DNA of 20,375 bases from CACZQA01 sp050943615. GTDB lineage: Bacteria > Actinomycetota > Coriobacteriia > Coriobacteriales > QAMH01. The stretch is taken from positions 1 to 20,375 of the forward strand of contig JBMNPN010000042.1 in assembly GCA_050943615.1 (NCBI GenBank), written 5' to 3'. How positions within the stretch are numbered: position 1 is the stretch's first letter; every line of letters begins with the position of its first letter. The notes beneath the pieces are model-generated. The model was given only the letters and a program-made list of their open reading frames with translations. It did no database searches and was not told where the DNA came from. Made by a program: the position numbers and the translations under genes. Positions 1-6,656 of this stretch are shown here, piece by piece.

Positions 1-60
1 GCGGGCCTGCGCCCGGAGGCGCACATCTCGACGGCCCTCTTCCTCTGCTCTAGCGAATAG
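1..60 (+). CDS. Possible C-terminal end of an unidentified protein (partial)
   Basis: Frame 1 is open from the left edge to a TAG at 58-60 and reads AGLRPEAHISTALFLCSSE. The composition is ordinary for a protein, unlike the Arg/Pro/Ser-rich readings of the other frames, and a hairpin that could end transcription follows at 69-99. Nineteen residues are too few to assign a family. The call rests on open frame, composition and position only, and the real gene could equally lie elsewhere to the left. Confidence 0.3.
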   Translation, partial: AGLRPEAHISTALFLCSSE

Positions 61-68
61 GTCATCCG

Positions 69-103
69 ATCCTCCAAACCAAGTTCGTTTGGTACGGATT
101 TTC
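69..103 (+). terminator. Possible terminator after the left-edge gene
   Basis: CCAAAC (74-79) and GTTTGG (87-92) form a 6-bp stem with a 7-nt loop. The flanking ATCC (69-72) and GGAT (96-99) can extend it across a small internal loop. A short T-rich stretch follows. The stem is weak and the T tract is interrupted. Confidence 0.35.
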
Positions 104-116
104 GTTACCACCCCCT

Positions 117-416
117 CGTGTGCAGAACCTCGCTACGTGTATGTGCGCTGGCGGCGCTATTGCGCGCGTGGTGCATCGAAGCTCCTGACGTGGTCGACCA
201 CCAAGGCCCTGTCGATGCAAGTTGCGCCGAGCCCAGCCACGTGGTCGACCACGTACCGTCCTTCGATGCAGAAACCGCATCGAACCCGCCCGCGTGGTCG
301 AGCAGACGGCCAAAATCCGCATCGAACCCTCCCACGTGGTCGACCACCGGAGGCACTTCGGTGCGCCGTGCGCCGAACCCAGCCACGTGGTCGACCACCT
401 ACCGGCTCTCGATGCA
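117..416. repeat. Five-unit palindromic repeat cassette, copy 1
   Basis: Five copies of the 12-bp palindrome GTGGTCGACCAC begin at 190, 241, 294, 336 and 387. The third is degenerate (GTGGTCGAGCAG). Between cores lie recurring words such as TCGATGCA, GCATCGAAC and GCCGAACCC. The cassette begins with CGTGTGCAGAAC at 117 and ends near GATGCA at 411-416. Every one of these landmarks recurs exactly 12,811 bp downstream in copy 2. Both strands are open for long stretches, but the 53-bp step between cores 2 and 3 breaks the frame of the repeated peptide, so I treat the cassette as non-coding. TTCGATGC (262-269) and GCATCGAA (277-284) form an additional perfect 8-bp hairpin. The stretch 61-481 holds no convincing gene. 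Confidence 0.85.
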
Positions 417-481
417 GGCCTCGAGAGATTGGGTTCTCTTTGCGGCTTCTGCAGCTTCTCGCTTCCTGTCTGCGGTCAAAG

Positions 482-513
482 AAAAAGCCCCGCTGCAGAA
501 CAGCGAGGCTTTT
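482..513 (-). terminator. Rho-independent terminator of the hydrogenase operon
   Basis: Read on the minus strand, AAAAGCC-T-CGCTG pairs with CAGCG-G-GGCTTTTT around a short loop and ends in a T run. It lies about 34 bp past the stop codon of the cytochrome b gene, the expected place to end the hya operon. The A/T-rich outer stem could also let it act in the plus direction. Confidence 0.85.
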
Positions 514-546
514 AGAAGGAGGCGCAGCTCAGAGAAAGACGTTGGT

Positions 547-1293
547 CTAGGCCGTTGCGCCTTCCTCTTCCTCGTCCTCGTGAGGCACGAGCTCGATCTT
601 CTCGGGGTTCTCGTCGATCATGTCGTAGCCGTTGAAGTTCCAGGTCTCGGGATCCTGCGTCATGCCGCCGGTCTCCTTGCCGAGGAACATCAGGCGCGGA
701 AGCGCCATGCCGTCGATGAGGGCCAGATAGCCGTGGATCATCGTGAAGCAGATGAAGAAGTACATCATGAAGTAGTGGATGATGCGAATCTTCATCGGGC
801 CGCCGACCAGGACCGTGAACCCTGCGAAGAACGGGATGTCCATCGTGACATCCCACAGGCAGAAGCCCGTGTAGCCCATGAACAGGATGCAGACGGCGAT
901 AAACAGATAAGAGAGCTTCTGCGGAACGCCAAGCTTTGCGGACAGCGGATGGTCCTTCTTGATGAACAGATAGTACTTGATCCAAGCGCCGAACTGGTGC
1001 CTGTTGTACTTCTGCGGCAGCCAGTTCCAGAAGTCGGTGACCGTCTCACGCGTGCCACCGATGGGGGAGGACTTCACGAAGAAGGCCAGGATGATGCGCA
1101 TCACGCAGTTGATGACGAGCACGATGCCGCAGAAGATATGCGTGCCGCGGGCAACGCCCATGAGCCCTGCGACAACCGGGTAGTGAATCTCGATGCCGCT
1201 CAGGACGAGCAGGATCATCGCGATGAGGTTGATCCAGTGGGTGATTCGGAAAGGCAGCGGGTGCATTTCCTTGTAATGTGCAATTTCTGCCAT
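547..1293 (-). CDS. hyaC: [NiFe]-hydrogenase cytochrome b subunit
   Basis: Integral membrane di-haem cytochrome b of the HyaC/HupC family, which takes electrons from the hydrogenase small subunit and delivers them to the quinone pool. The 248-residue protein has four hydrophobic segments, as the family does. Conserved histidines that may bind haem are visible in HPLPFRITHWINL near the N-terminus, in ARGTHIFCG, and in RIIHYFMMYFF...MIHGYLAL in the last membrane pair. The C-terminus is strongly acidic (HEDEEEEGATA). The ATG at 1293 is preferred because GGGAGG sits 9 bases upstream; a TTG at 1311 would overlap that ribosome site. It is the last gene of the operon, 2 bp after the large-subunit stop, so translational coupling is likely. 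Which histidines bind haem is inferred from the family. Confidence 0.9.
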   Translation of the reverse strand: MAEIAHYKEMHPLPFRITHWINLIAMILLVLSGIEIHYPVVAGLMGVARGTHIFCGIVLVINCVMRIILAFFVKSSPIGGTRETVTDFWNWLPQKYNRHQFGAWIKYYLFIKKDHPLSAKLGVPQKLSYLFIAVCILFMGYTGFCLWDVTMDIPFFAGFTVLVGGPMKIRIIHYFMMYFFICFTMIHGYLALIDGMALPRLMFLGKETGGMTQDPETWNFNGYDMIDENPEKIELVPHEDEEEEGATA

Positions 1294-1295
1294 CT

Positions 1296-3005
1296 CTATC
1301 GACCTCCCCAAGGACTCAGTTGCGTTCGGAACTCATGGCCGCTCTTGGGCTCGATGATGTGGATAGCACAGGCAACGCACGGGTCGAAGCCGTGGACGAT
1401 GCGCAACGCGTTGATTGGCGCATCGATGTTGTCGACTGGGGTGCCGATAAGTGCCTGCTCGATGGTGCCGCAAACGCCATCGGCATCGCGCGGGGAGATG
1501 TTCCAGGTGCTGGGCACGATCTCCTGGTAATGCGTGATCTTGTTGTTCTCGACCTTCTCGCAGTGGTACAGAGCGCCGCGCGGGGCCTCCCAGAAGCCCT
1601 CGCCCTCGCCCGTGTCACGGGCGCGCTCGGTGAACCAGGGGTTGCCCTCGCCGGGGTTCTTCAAGATCTCGACGAGCTCATTGCACCAGTCGATCATGTA
1701 ACCGGAAACGGCGTAGGCTTCGATCGGGCGGGCGGCCAGACGGCCGAGCGCGGAGTCGAGCTTGAGGATGGAGGAGGTGTTGACGGGAAGGCCAACGCCC
1801 TTGAGGACGCGGGAGACGCCTGCCTTGATCTCGGGATTGCCGCTCATGTAGCTGACCATCACACGGGCGAGCGGGCCGACCTCCATGGGCTGGCCGTCGT
1901 AACGCGGGGCCTTGGACCAGGTGTACTTGTCGTTGACGACCTCGTTGGCCTCGTCCTTGTAGTAGCCCGGGAAGGTCTCGGGAGGCTCGGTGACGCCCTC
2001 GAGCGGGTGGCGCGGTGCGCCGTCGTCGGCGTAGTACGCGTGCGTGGTCTCCTCGGTCATCTTGGAACCGTCGAACTTCTCGAGGACCGGAGTACCGCTG
2101 GAGACGCGGACGATGCCGGCGGGGAAGTAGCGGTCCTCGGCGGAGCGGGACTCGCGGTCGAACACGCCGTAGGCCATGAAGTTGCCGTGCTTGTTGTTGC
2201 CGATGCTGACGACGTCGTTCAGGTAGACCTTTGCGATCGCGATGGCGTCGGGAATCATGACCTCGTCGACCCAGCTGTGGAGCTGCTGGGAACGGGAGAG
2301 GATATCGTCGAGCTTCTCGACGGAGGGCACCCACATGGTGCCACCGGGGATGGAGGTCTGGATGTGCGGCATCTTACCGCCGATCAGGGCCGCGATCTCG
2401 TCTGCGGTCGCCTGGGCATCGATGGCCTCGATGTAGTGGGCCGTGGCGATGAGGTCGACCTCGGCGGGGAGCTTGTAGGCCTTCGGGGCCTGCCCCTCCA
2501 TGAACCAGCCGCCGGACAGCCAGGAGTACTGGCCGTTCTCTGCGAACTTCTTCAGGCGCTCTTGGACGGACTTGAAGTCGCGAACTGCCATGCCGTTTGA
2601 CTGCGCGAAGTCGACCGCCTTGTCGGGGTCGGCATTCACCGCGTTGAGCGGGTTGACGTAGTCAAGTGCGCTCAGCTGGTAGAACCACAGGATGTGGCTG
2701 TGCATGAACTGCGCGCCTTCGACGAGGTTGCGTACGACGCGCGCGCCGTTCGGATGCTGGATGCCATAGGCGGCTTCGGCAGCGTAGACGGACGTGTGCG
2801 CATGGGAAACCGGGCAGACGCCGCAGACGCGCTCTGCGATGAGAGCGGCATCGGTTGGCTCGCGGCCCTCGATGATCAGCTCGACGCCGCGGAACAGGCC
2901 GCCGGACACCCAAGCGTTCGAGACCTTGCCGCCCTCGACTTCCATCTCGATGCGCAGATGGCCTTCGATGCGGTCTACCGGGTCGATGATTGCATGCTTT
3001 GCCAT
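1296..3005 (-). CDS. hyaB: [NiFe]-hydrogenase large subunit
   Basis: Catalytic subunit of a membrane-bound group 1 [NiFe]-hydrogenase, holding the Ni-Fe(CN)2CO centre that splits H2. Of 569 residues, the N-terminal nickel motif is RVCGVCPVSHAH (Cys61, Cys64) and the C-terminal motif is DPCVACAIH (Cys543, Cys546, His549). Twenty residues follow His549. In this family the tail after that His is removed by a dedicated endopeptidase once nickel is inserted. No such protease or hyp gene is in this window, so maturation must be encoded elsewhere. Other family signatures are DPVDRIEGHLRIE at the start and GLFRGVE. The gene starts 3 bp after the small-subunit stop. It has no signal peptide of its own and should be exported bound to HyaA via the Tat system. 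Its look fits the Coriobacteria-type group (HydDB 1i), but that subgroup call needs a tree. Confidence 0.96.
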   Translation of the reverse strand: MAKHAIIDPVDRIEGHLRIEMEVEGGKVSNAWVSGGLFRGVELIIEGREPTDAALIAERVCGVCPVSHAHTSVYAAEAAYGIQHPNGARVVRNLVEGAQFMHSHILWFYQLSALDYVNPLNAVNADPDKAVDFAQSNGMAVRDFKSVQERLKKFAENGQYSWLSGGWFMEGQAPKAYKLPAEVDLIATAHYIEAIDAQATADEIAALIGGKMPHIQTSIPGGTMWVPSVEKLDDILSRSQQLHSWVDEVMIPDAIAIAKVYLNDVVSIGNNKHGNFMAYGVFDRESRSAEDRYFPAGIVRVSSGTPVLEKFDGSKMTEETTHAYYADDGAPRHPLEGVTEPPETFPGYYKDEANEVVNDKYTWSKAPRYDGQPMEVGPLARVMVSYMSGNPEIKAGVSRVLKGVGLPVNTSSILKLDSALGRLAARPIEAYAVSGYMIDWCNELVEILKNPGEGNPWFTERARDTGEGEGFWEAPRGALYHCEKVENNKITHYQEIVPSTWNISPRDADGVCGTIEQALIGTPVDNIDAPINALRIVHGFDPCVACAIHIIEPKSGHEFRTQLSPWGGR

Positions 3006-3008
3006 GGT

Positions 3009-4307
3009 TTACTCTTCGCCTCCTTCGCTCTCAGCGACGGTCTCCTTGTCAGCTTCGGACTTCTCTTCCTGCATCTCTTCGAGAGCCTCGGCCGCGCGCG
3101 GGGAACCGTGCGTGATGCCGTGCTTTGCGTCATAGGCGCGAATCTTCTCGTAGTCGGGTCCGCCGGCACCTTCGGTGCGGCCGGCGACCTTCATGCCGAT
3201 GCCGTGGATGACCAGGACGGCGGCGATGATGCCCGTGATGCCGAGCGCAATCGGCGTCGGCTGGACCTCGATGCTGCCGATGTGGATGTTCTTCATGCGG
3301 CTCAGGAACGGGGCGTCGAAGTCGACCCAGTTGCGCTGGGTGACGGTCGGGTCCGCATTGGCGCAGCCGATGCAGGGCGAGCCCGCGTCGATGCACCAGC
3401 TCACGCGGCGGTTCCAGCGGATGGTTCCGCAGTTGGCCTTGGTCTGGGGACCCTTGCAGCCCATCGCGTAGAGGCAGTAGCCCTTGGACTCCTCCTCGCT
3501 GCCGAACTCGTAGACGAACTCGCCGTTCTCGAAGTGACCGCGGCGCTGGCAGTTGTCATGAATGGTCTGGCCGTAGTACATCTGCGGCATGTTGTGCGAG
3601 TTGAGCTCGGGCAGGGTGCCGACCAGCAGGTACTGGACGATGACCGCGACGAGCGTCGACGCGTTGCACGGGCAGGACGGCAGGTTGACCACGGGAGTGT
3701 CGACGCCGTTGTCGCTCAGGTACTTCTGCACGCCCTCTGCGCCGCCCGGGTTGGGCTCGGCTGCGCAGAAGCCGCCGTCGACAGCGCAGGAGCCCGCGGC
3801 GATGACGGCTGCGGCATCCCTGCACGTTTCGAGCAGCGGGCTATTGTCAGACGCGCAGACCGGCTCGCCGGCGATGCGCAGAATCTGGCCATCGTAGCGG
3901 GTCATGACCGCGCCCTCGATGACGACGAGGTACTTGCCCTTGGCAGCGTTGATGGTCTGCTTGCGTGCGTCCTCAAGCGAATAGCCCGCTGCTGCCGAGA
4001 GGGTCTCGGAGTAGTTGAGGGCGATGTACTCGAGGATGACTGTCGCGGGGTCGGGGTCATCTGCCTGGGCAAAGGACTCGGTGCATCCAGTGCAGGAGCC
4101 GAGCTCCATCCAGATGACCGGTGCAAGTCCCTGCTTGCCAAGGCCGCCGCTTGTCCCGATGAGAGAATTGCTCTCGAGAGCTTCAGCAACGTCGGTGCTC
4201 GTAACGCCTTCTATGCCAATCGCTGCGGCGATGGTCCCACAGAAGCCGAGGAAAGCACGACGCGTGATGCCACGCGACTCAAGCGACTCGATTAACGAAT
4301 CTTGCAT
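3009..4307 (-). CDS. hyaA: [NiFe]-hydrogenase small subunit, Tat-exported and membrane-anchored
   Basis: Electron-transfer subunit carrying three Fe-S clusters from the active site to cytochrome b. The 432-residue protein starts at ATG 4307, with GGAGG 5 bases upstream; a GTG at 4328 lies upstream of that site. A twin-arginine signal TRRAFLGF (Arg16-Arg17) precedes a hydrophobic stretch. Proximal cluster: CTGC (Cys72, Cys75), GSC and the SCPC segment. It is not the CTCC form of oxygen-tolerant enzymes. Distal cluster: His250, Cys253, Cys278, Cys284. Medial cluster: Cys293, Cys312, Cys315, plus Cys305 in SWC where most relatives have Pro, which predicts [4Fe-4S] rather than [3Fe-4S]. A single membrane helix (IALGITGIIAAVLVIHGIGM) follows, then an unusually long acidic cytoplasmic tail ending AESEGGEE. 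First gene of the operon. Confidence 0.96.
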   Translation of the reverse strand: MQDSLIESLESRGITRRAFLGFCGTIAAAIGIEGVTSTDVAEALESNSLIGTSGGLGKQGLAPVIWMELGSCTGCTESFAQADDPDPATVILEYIALNYSETLSAAAGYSLEDARKQTINAAKGKYLVVIEGAVMTRYDGQILRIAGEPVCASDNSPLLETCRDAAAVIAAGSCAVDGGFCAAEPNPGGAEGVQKYLSDNGVDTPVVNLPSCPCNASTLVAVIVQYLLVGTLPELNSHNMPQMYYGQTIHDNCQRRGHFENGEFVYEFGSEEESKGYCLYAMGCKGPQTKANCGTIRWNRRVSWCIDAGSPCIGCANADPTVTQRNWVDFDAPFLSRMKNIHIGSIEVQPTPIALGITGIIAAVLVIHGIGMKVAGRTEGAGGPDYEKIRAYDAKHGITHGSPRAAEALEEMQEEKSEADKETVAESEGGEE

Positions 4308-4555
4308 ACTTGCCTCCTTTTGTCTCACCTGAACTGCAAATCCCCCGATTTGCTATCGGACAGGATTAGGACATGAAACACATATTAGGAGATGATTATT
4401 GTGCGGCCGTCTTTAAAACGTTTGGTAAACAATCGTCGGACGATATTAAGCGGCCAACGGGGGTCCTGTAAAATGTTTCAGGTTGTATTTGGTATCGCCT
4501 CAATAAAGGCTTTGCTTTATTGGATATGCCCAGTTGAGAGAGACGAATCCCCGAC
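4308..4555. promoter_or_regulatory. Divergent hya/smpB control region with three dyads
   Basis: About 250 bp separate the hydrogenase and smpB starts. Three dyads are visible. CCGAT-ttgct-ATCGG (4345-4359) lies in the hyaA leader. The 13-bp palindrome ATCGTCGGACGAT (4432-4444) is mid-region. CAATAAAG-N6-CTTTATTG (4501-4522) is a perfect 8-bp inverted repeat upstream of smpB. No convincing pair of -35/-10 boxes stands out in either direction; TAATAT on the minus strand near 4382-4387 is the best -10 for hya. Which regulators bind is unknown. Confidence 0.45.
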
Positions 4556-5023
4556 ATGAAAGAAGAGCGCTCATATATTTCCAAGAACCGTAAGGCGTAT
4601 CACGACTACTTCGTGGAAGATCGCGTCGAGGCAGGCATTGCGCTCACGGGCACGGAGGTAAAGTCTCTGCGCGAGAACTCGACTCAGCTGCGCGACTGCT
4701 TCATCGTGATTCGAAAGGGCGAAGCGTGGCTCAACGGGGTGCACATCTCGCCCTACAGCAACGGCAGCTACTTCAACGTTGATCCCGAGCGCAGGAGAAA
4801 ATTGCTGCTGCACAAGAAGCAGATCGTCAAACTCGCCCAGCAGGCGGACCGCAAAGGGTATTCGCTCATTCCGCTTTCCATGTACTTCAACGAAAAGAAC
4901 ATCGTGAAGGTCGAGGTCGGTGTCTGCCGCGGCAAGAAGAGCTACGACAAGCGCGCCTCCATCAAGGAGCGCGACGTCAAGCGCGAGATAGACCGCGCCA
5001 TGAAATCCCGTGGGCGTGCATAA
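4556..5023 (+). CDS. smpB: SsrA-binding protein SmpB
   Basis: tmRNA partner that brings alanyl-tmRNA to stalled ribosomes. The 155 residues match the family length. Family signatures are NRKAYHDYFVEDRVEAGIALTGTEVKSLR at the start, the central EAWLNGVHISPY segment with YSNGSYFNVDPERRRKLLLHKKQI, and KVEVGVCRGKKSYDKR followed by the basic tail IKERDVKREIDRAMKSRGRA, which in SmpB reaches into the decoding centre. ATG 4556 gives the normal N-terminus. The ribosome site is weak (GAGAGAG, about 14 bases upstream). Its RNA partner ssrA follows 163 bp downstream on the same strand. Confidence 0.97.
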   Translation: MKEERSYISKNRKAYHDYFVEDRVEAGIALTGTEVKSLRENSTQLRDCFIVIRKGEAWLNGVHISPYSNGSYFNVDPERRRKLLLHKKQIVKLAQQADRKGYSLIPLSMYFNEKNIVKVEVGVCRGKKSYDKRASIKERDVKREIDRAMKSRGRA

Positions 5024-5124
5024 GGCACCCGTGCTGTGCGCTGAGGCCGTATCGGACCGGCAGCGTGTCCACCGTTTTCGGCAACCTTTTTCAAACGGGG
5101 CTGGCTAATTAATGAATGAGGGCG

Positions 5125-5181
5125 TATATTTGAGAACCCGCCTTTGAGAAAGAGGGCGGGAGCGAACATTGAAAACGTTCG
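5125..5181 (+). promoter_or_regulatory. Putative ssrA promoter -10 and leader hairpins
   Basis: TATATT at 5125-5130 is a good -10 for the tmRNA precursor. The -35 position (around 5102-5107) is poor. Between it and the mature 5' end are two hairpins, CCCGCC/GGCGGG (about 5137-5160) and CGAAC/GTTCG (about 5163-5181). They would lie in the leader that RNase P removes. The first could also partly end smpB readthrough, though it has no T run. Confidence 0.35.
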
Positions 5182-5186
5182 GAACT

Positions 5187-5571
5187 GGGGGTGACTGGTT
5201 TCGACATGATAGCTTTGACGGGGGCAGCAGGCCGTGGTCTCCTCGCCACGTTAAACAGGGGTAAAGCCAATTAACTGGCAAAGTTGTTTCTTTCAAGGGC
5301 GCTCAGCGTTCCAACGCTGTCGCCCTGGCTGCCTAATTTAGGTCCAGCCCTCCCAACCGAAGGCTCGATTCCCGGCTTTCGCGCGGGATCATTTTCAGGG
5401 AATTGCAGCTGCGGACGTAGTCGGTATGCCGCAGCCTAAGCTCGAACCGGCGGAAGCGCGCGACGCTTGTCGGTGTGCCGAGAGCGCTTCCTACTCGAAC
5501 AGCGACTGAGCCTGAAGACACCTCCCGATTGGCTACCGTGGACCGGAGTTCGATTCTCCGCACCTCCACCA
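5187..5571 (+). ncRNA. ssrA: Transfer-messenger RNA (tmRNA)
   Basis: Rescues ribosomes stalled on broken mRNAs by acting as tRNA-Ala and then as template for a degradation tag. The 5' end GGGGGTGACTGGTTTCGACA is the classic tmRNA start, and its first seven bases pair with CACCTCC before an encoded ACCA end at 5568-5571. The T-arm GGAGTTCGATTCTCC is intact. The tag frame runs from GGC at 5277 to TAA at 5334-5336 and reads GKVVSFKGAQRSNAVALAA. With the alanine carried by the tRNA domain, this gives a 20-residue tag ending in the protease-recognition ALAA. The resume codon GGC and the GK start resemble Bacillus-type tags (AGKTNSF...). One-piece form, not permuted. The gene is unoccupied by any integrated element. 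Confidence 0.97.
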
Positions 5572-5580
5572 AGATGATTT

Positions 5581-5626
5581 CGCCCTCTTACCTGTAATGT
5601 TGCAGGTCAGAGGGCGTTTTTTGTTT
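5581..5626 (+). terminator. ssrA rho-independent terminator
   Basis: GCCCTCTTACCTG pairs with CAGGTCAGAGGGC with one mismatch around a short loop, followed by GTTTTTTG. It begins 10 bp after the tmRNA CCA end. Its inner stem resembles that of the tRNA-Thr terminator at 12621. Confidence 0.93.
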
Positions 5627-5681
5627 CTGTTATCGTGCGGCCATTGCACGCCGCTTGGAGAGCCTTGCTGCTTGGGGCGCC

Positions 5682-6110
5682 TTACGCCTCGAGCGCGTCG
5701 TATTGCTCGTCGGTGACGGGCTCGACCCATTCGGCGCTTGCGCCTTCTGCGGGGACGGCGAGCGCGATGTGCTGAAACCAGCTGTCTGCCGCCGCGCCGT
5801 GCCAGTGTTTGACCTCGGGCGGGATGCTCACAACGTCACCAGGGTGCAGCTCCTGAGCGGGCTTGCCCTCTTCCTGGTACCAACCGCGTCCGGCGATGCA
5901 GATGATGACCTGACCGCCCTTGTGGTGGATGTGCCACCAGTTGCGGCAACCGGGCTCGAAGGTGACGTTGGAGGCGCCGAGTTGCGGGTCTCCAAGCGGG
6001 GCGAGGTAGCTCGTGCCGGTGAAGTACTTGGCAAAGTTCACGTTCAGCTCGCCTTTGGGAAAGTCCTTGGAGAGGCCCTCCTCGCTTCTGATGCTGTCCT
6101 TCTTGCTCAT
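5682..6110 (-). CDS. Cupin-domain protein
   Basis: Small single-domain cupin of 142 residues. The first cupin motif is visible as EPGCRNWWHIHHKGGQVIIC (His60, His62, Gln67) and the second as HPGDVVSIPPEVKHWHGA (His102, His104), which together could form a metal site. This pattern occurs in cupins often found with carboxymuconolactone-decarboxylase-like proteins, oxidoreductases and flavodoxins, and some relatives act as lyases or isomerases. The substrate cannot be read from the sequence. AAGGAA lies 5 bases before ATG 6110. It is the last gene of a three-gene minus-strand cluster with two flavodoxins (27 bp gap). The facing ssrA terminator lies 56 bp beyond its stop codon. Confidence 0.88.
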   Translation of the reverse strand: MSKKDSIRSEEGLSKDFPKGELNVNFAKYFTGTSYLAPLGDPQLGASNVTFEPGCRNWWHIHHKGGQVIICIAGRGWYQEEGKPAQELHPGDVVSIPPEVKHWHGAAADSWFQHIALAVPAEGASAEWVEPVTDEQYDALEA

Positions 6111-6137
6111 GTCGGTTCCTTTCTCATGCCTTGCTCG

Positions 6138-6647
6138 TTATGAAAGCGCGGATGCCACGCGCCGCGCCCAAGCCGTGACCTCCGAGGCGCTCGTTACCAT
6201 GTGGCCCATTCCCTGGGAGTCGAACTGCACTTCCAGGGGCTCGACGGCCCGCGCGCCCTTTGCGGCGTGCTCGAGGTCTTTTATGACGTGACCCGGCCAG
6301 CCGCCGTTTGTCATGAACGGGACGATTGTCTTGCCGCTCCAGTCTACCTTTCCCATGAAGGTCCTGACCGCGGGTGCCATCGTGTACCACCACGTGGGGG
6401 TGCCGATGCAGATGACGTCATAGTCGTTTGGGTCGAGGCCGAAGTCGGCTAGTTCGGGCTCGAACTCCGCATCTACCTCGCGCTTTCCCTGGTCCACCAC
6501 GTCGTCGTAGCTTCCGGTGTAGGGCTGCACGGTCTGGATGGCGAGCAGGTCGACGTCCAGCTGCTCGGCAAGCGCCTCTGCTACGCGCCTTGTGTTTCCG
6601 CCCGCCAAGCTGTAGTAGGCGACAAGGATGTTGCTTGTCTGTGCCAT
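6138..6647 (-). CDS. Flavodoxin family protein
   Basis: FMN-binding single-electron carrier or NAD(P)H-dependent quinone-reductase-like protein of 169 residues. The phosphate loop is YYSLAGGNTRRVAEAL near residues 11-26. The isoalloxazine-contact region ICIGTPTWWYTMAPAVRTFM follows near residue 80, and PFMTNGGWPG is the third loop. The family is flavodoxin-fold (Flavodoxin_4-like), which is longer and less acidic than classical electron-transfer flavodoxins. ATG 6647 has GGGAG 5 bases upstream and lies 9 bp after the stop of the other flavodoxin, so the two are almost certainly cotranscribed. The partner enzyme is unknown. Confidence 0.88.
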   Translation of the reverse strand: MAQTSNILVAYYSLAGGNTRRVAEALAEQLDVDLLAIQTVQPYTGSYDDVVDQGKREVDAEFEPELADFGLDPNDYDVICIGTPTWWYTMAPAVRTFMGKVDWSGKTIVPFMTNGGWPGHVIKDLEHAAKGARAVEPLEVQFDSQGMGHMVTSASEVTAWARRVASALS

Positions 6648-6656
6648 GCTCGCTCC

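Noticed and set aside
105..398. Open minus-strand frame encoding a VDHVGGFDA-type repeated peptide, also present over copy 2 (12670-13209)
   Set aside because: The peptide repeat changes frame at the 53-bp step in both copies, there is no credible ribosome site, and the plus strand is equally open. The pattern follows from palindromic GC-rich repeats.
117..416. CRISPR array
   Set aside because: The repeats are a 12-bp palindrome with spacers that resemble each other and recur in a second locus; no cas genes are present. The 20225-20375 array is rejected for the same reason.
1278..2600. Long plus-strand open frame antisense to the hydrogenase large subunit, and similar long antisense frames over hyaA, pepF (10554-12521) and the ATPase operon (17666-19798)
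   Set aside because: They are Ala/Asp/Val/His/Leu-rich mirror readings of strongly conserved genes at high GC, with no recognisable domain.
3009..4307. Oxygen-tolerant (group 1d) hydrogenase
   Set aside because: The proximal motif is CTGC, not the CTCC-containing six-cysteine form that confers oxygen tolerance.
5333..5572. Minus-strand open frame across ssrA
   Set aside because: It lies fully within the structured tmRNA gene; such frames are a common misannotation.
5568..5581. Integration site of a mobile element at the 3' end of ssrA or of tRNA-Thr
   Set aside because: Both RNA genes are followed at once by their own terminators. No integrase, transposase or duplicated 3' end is seen in the window.
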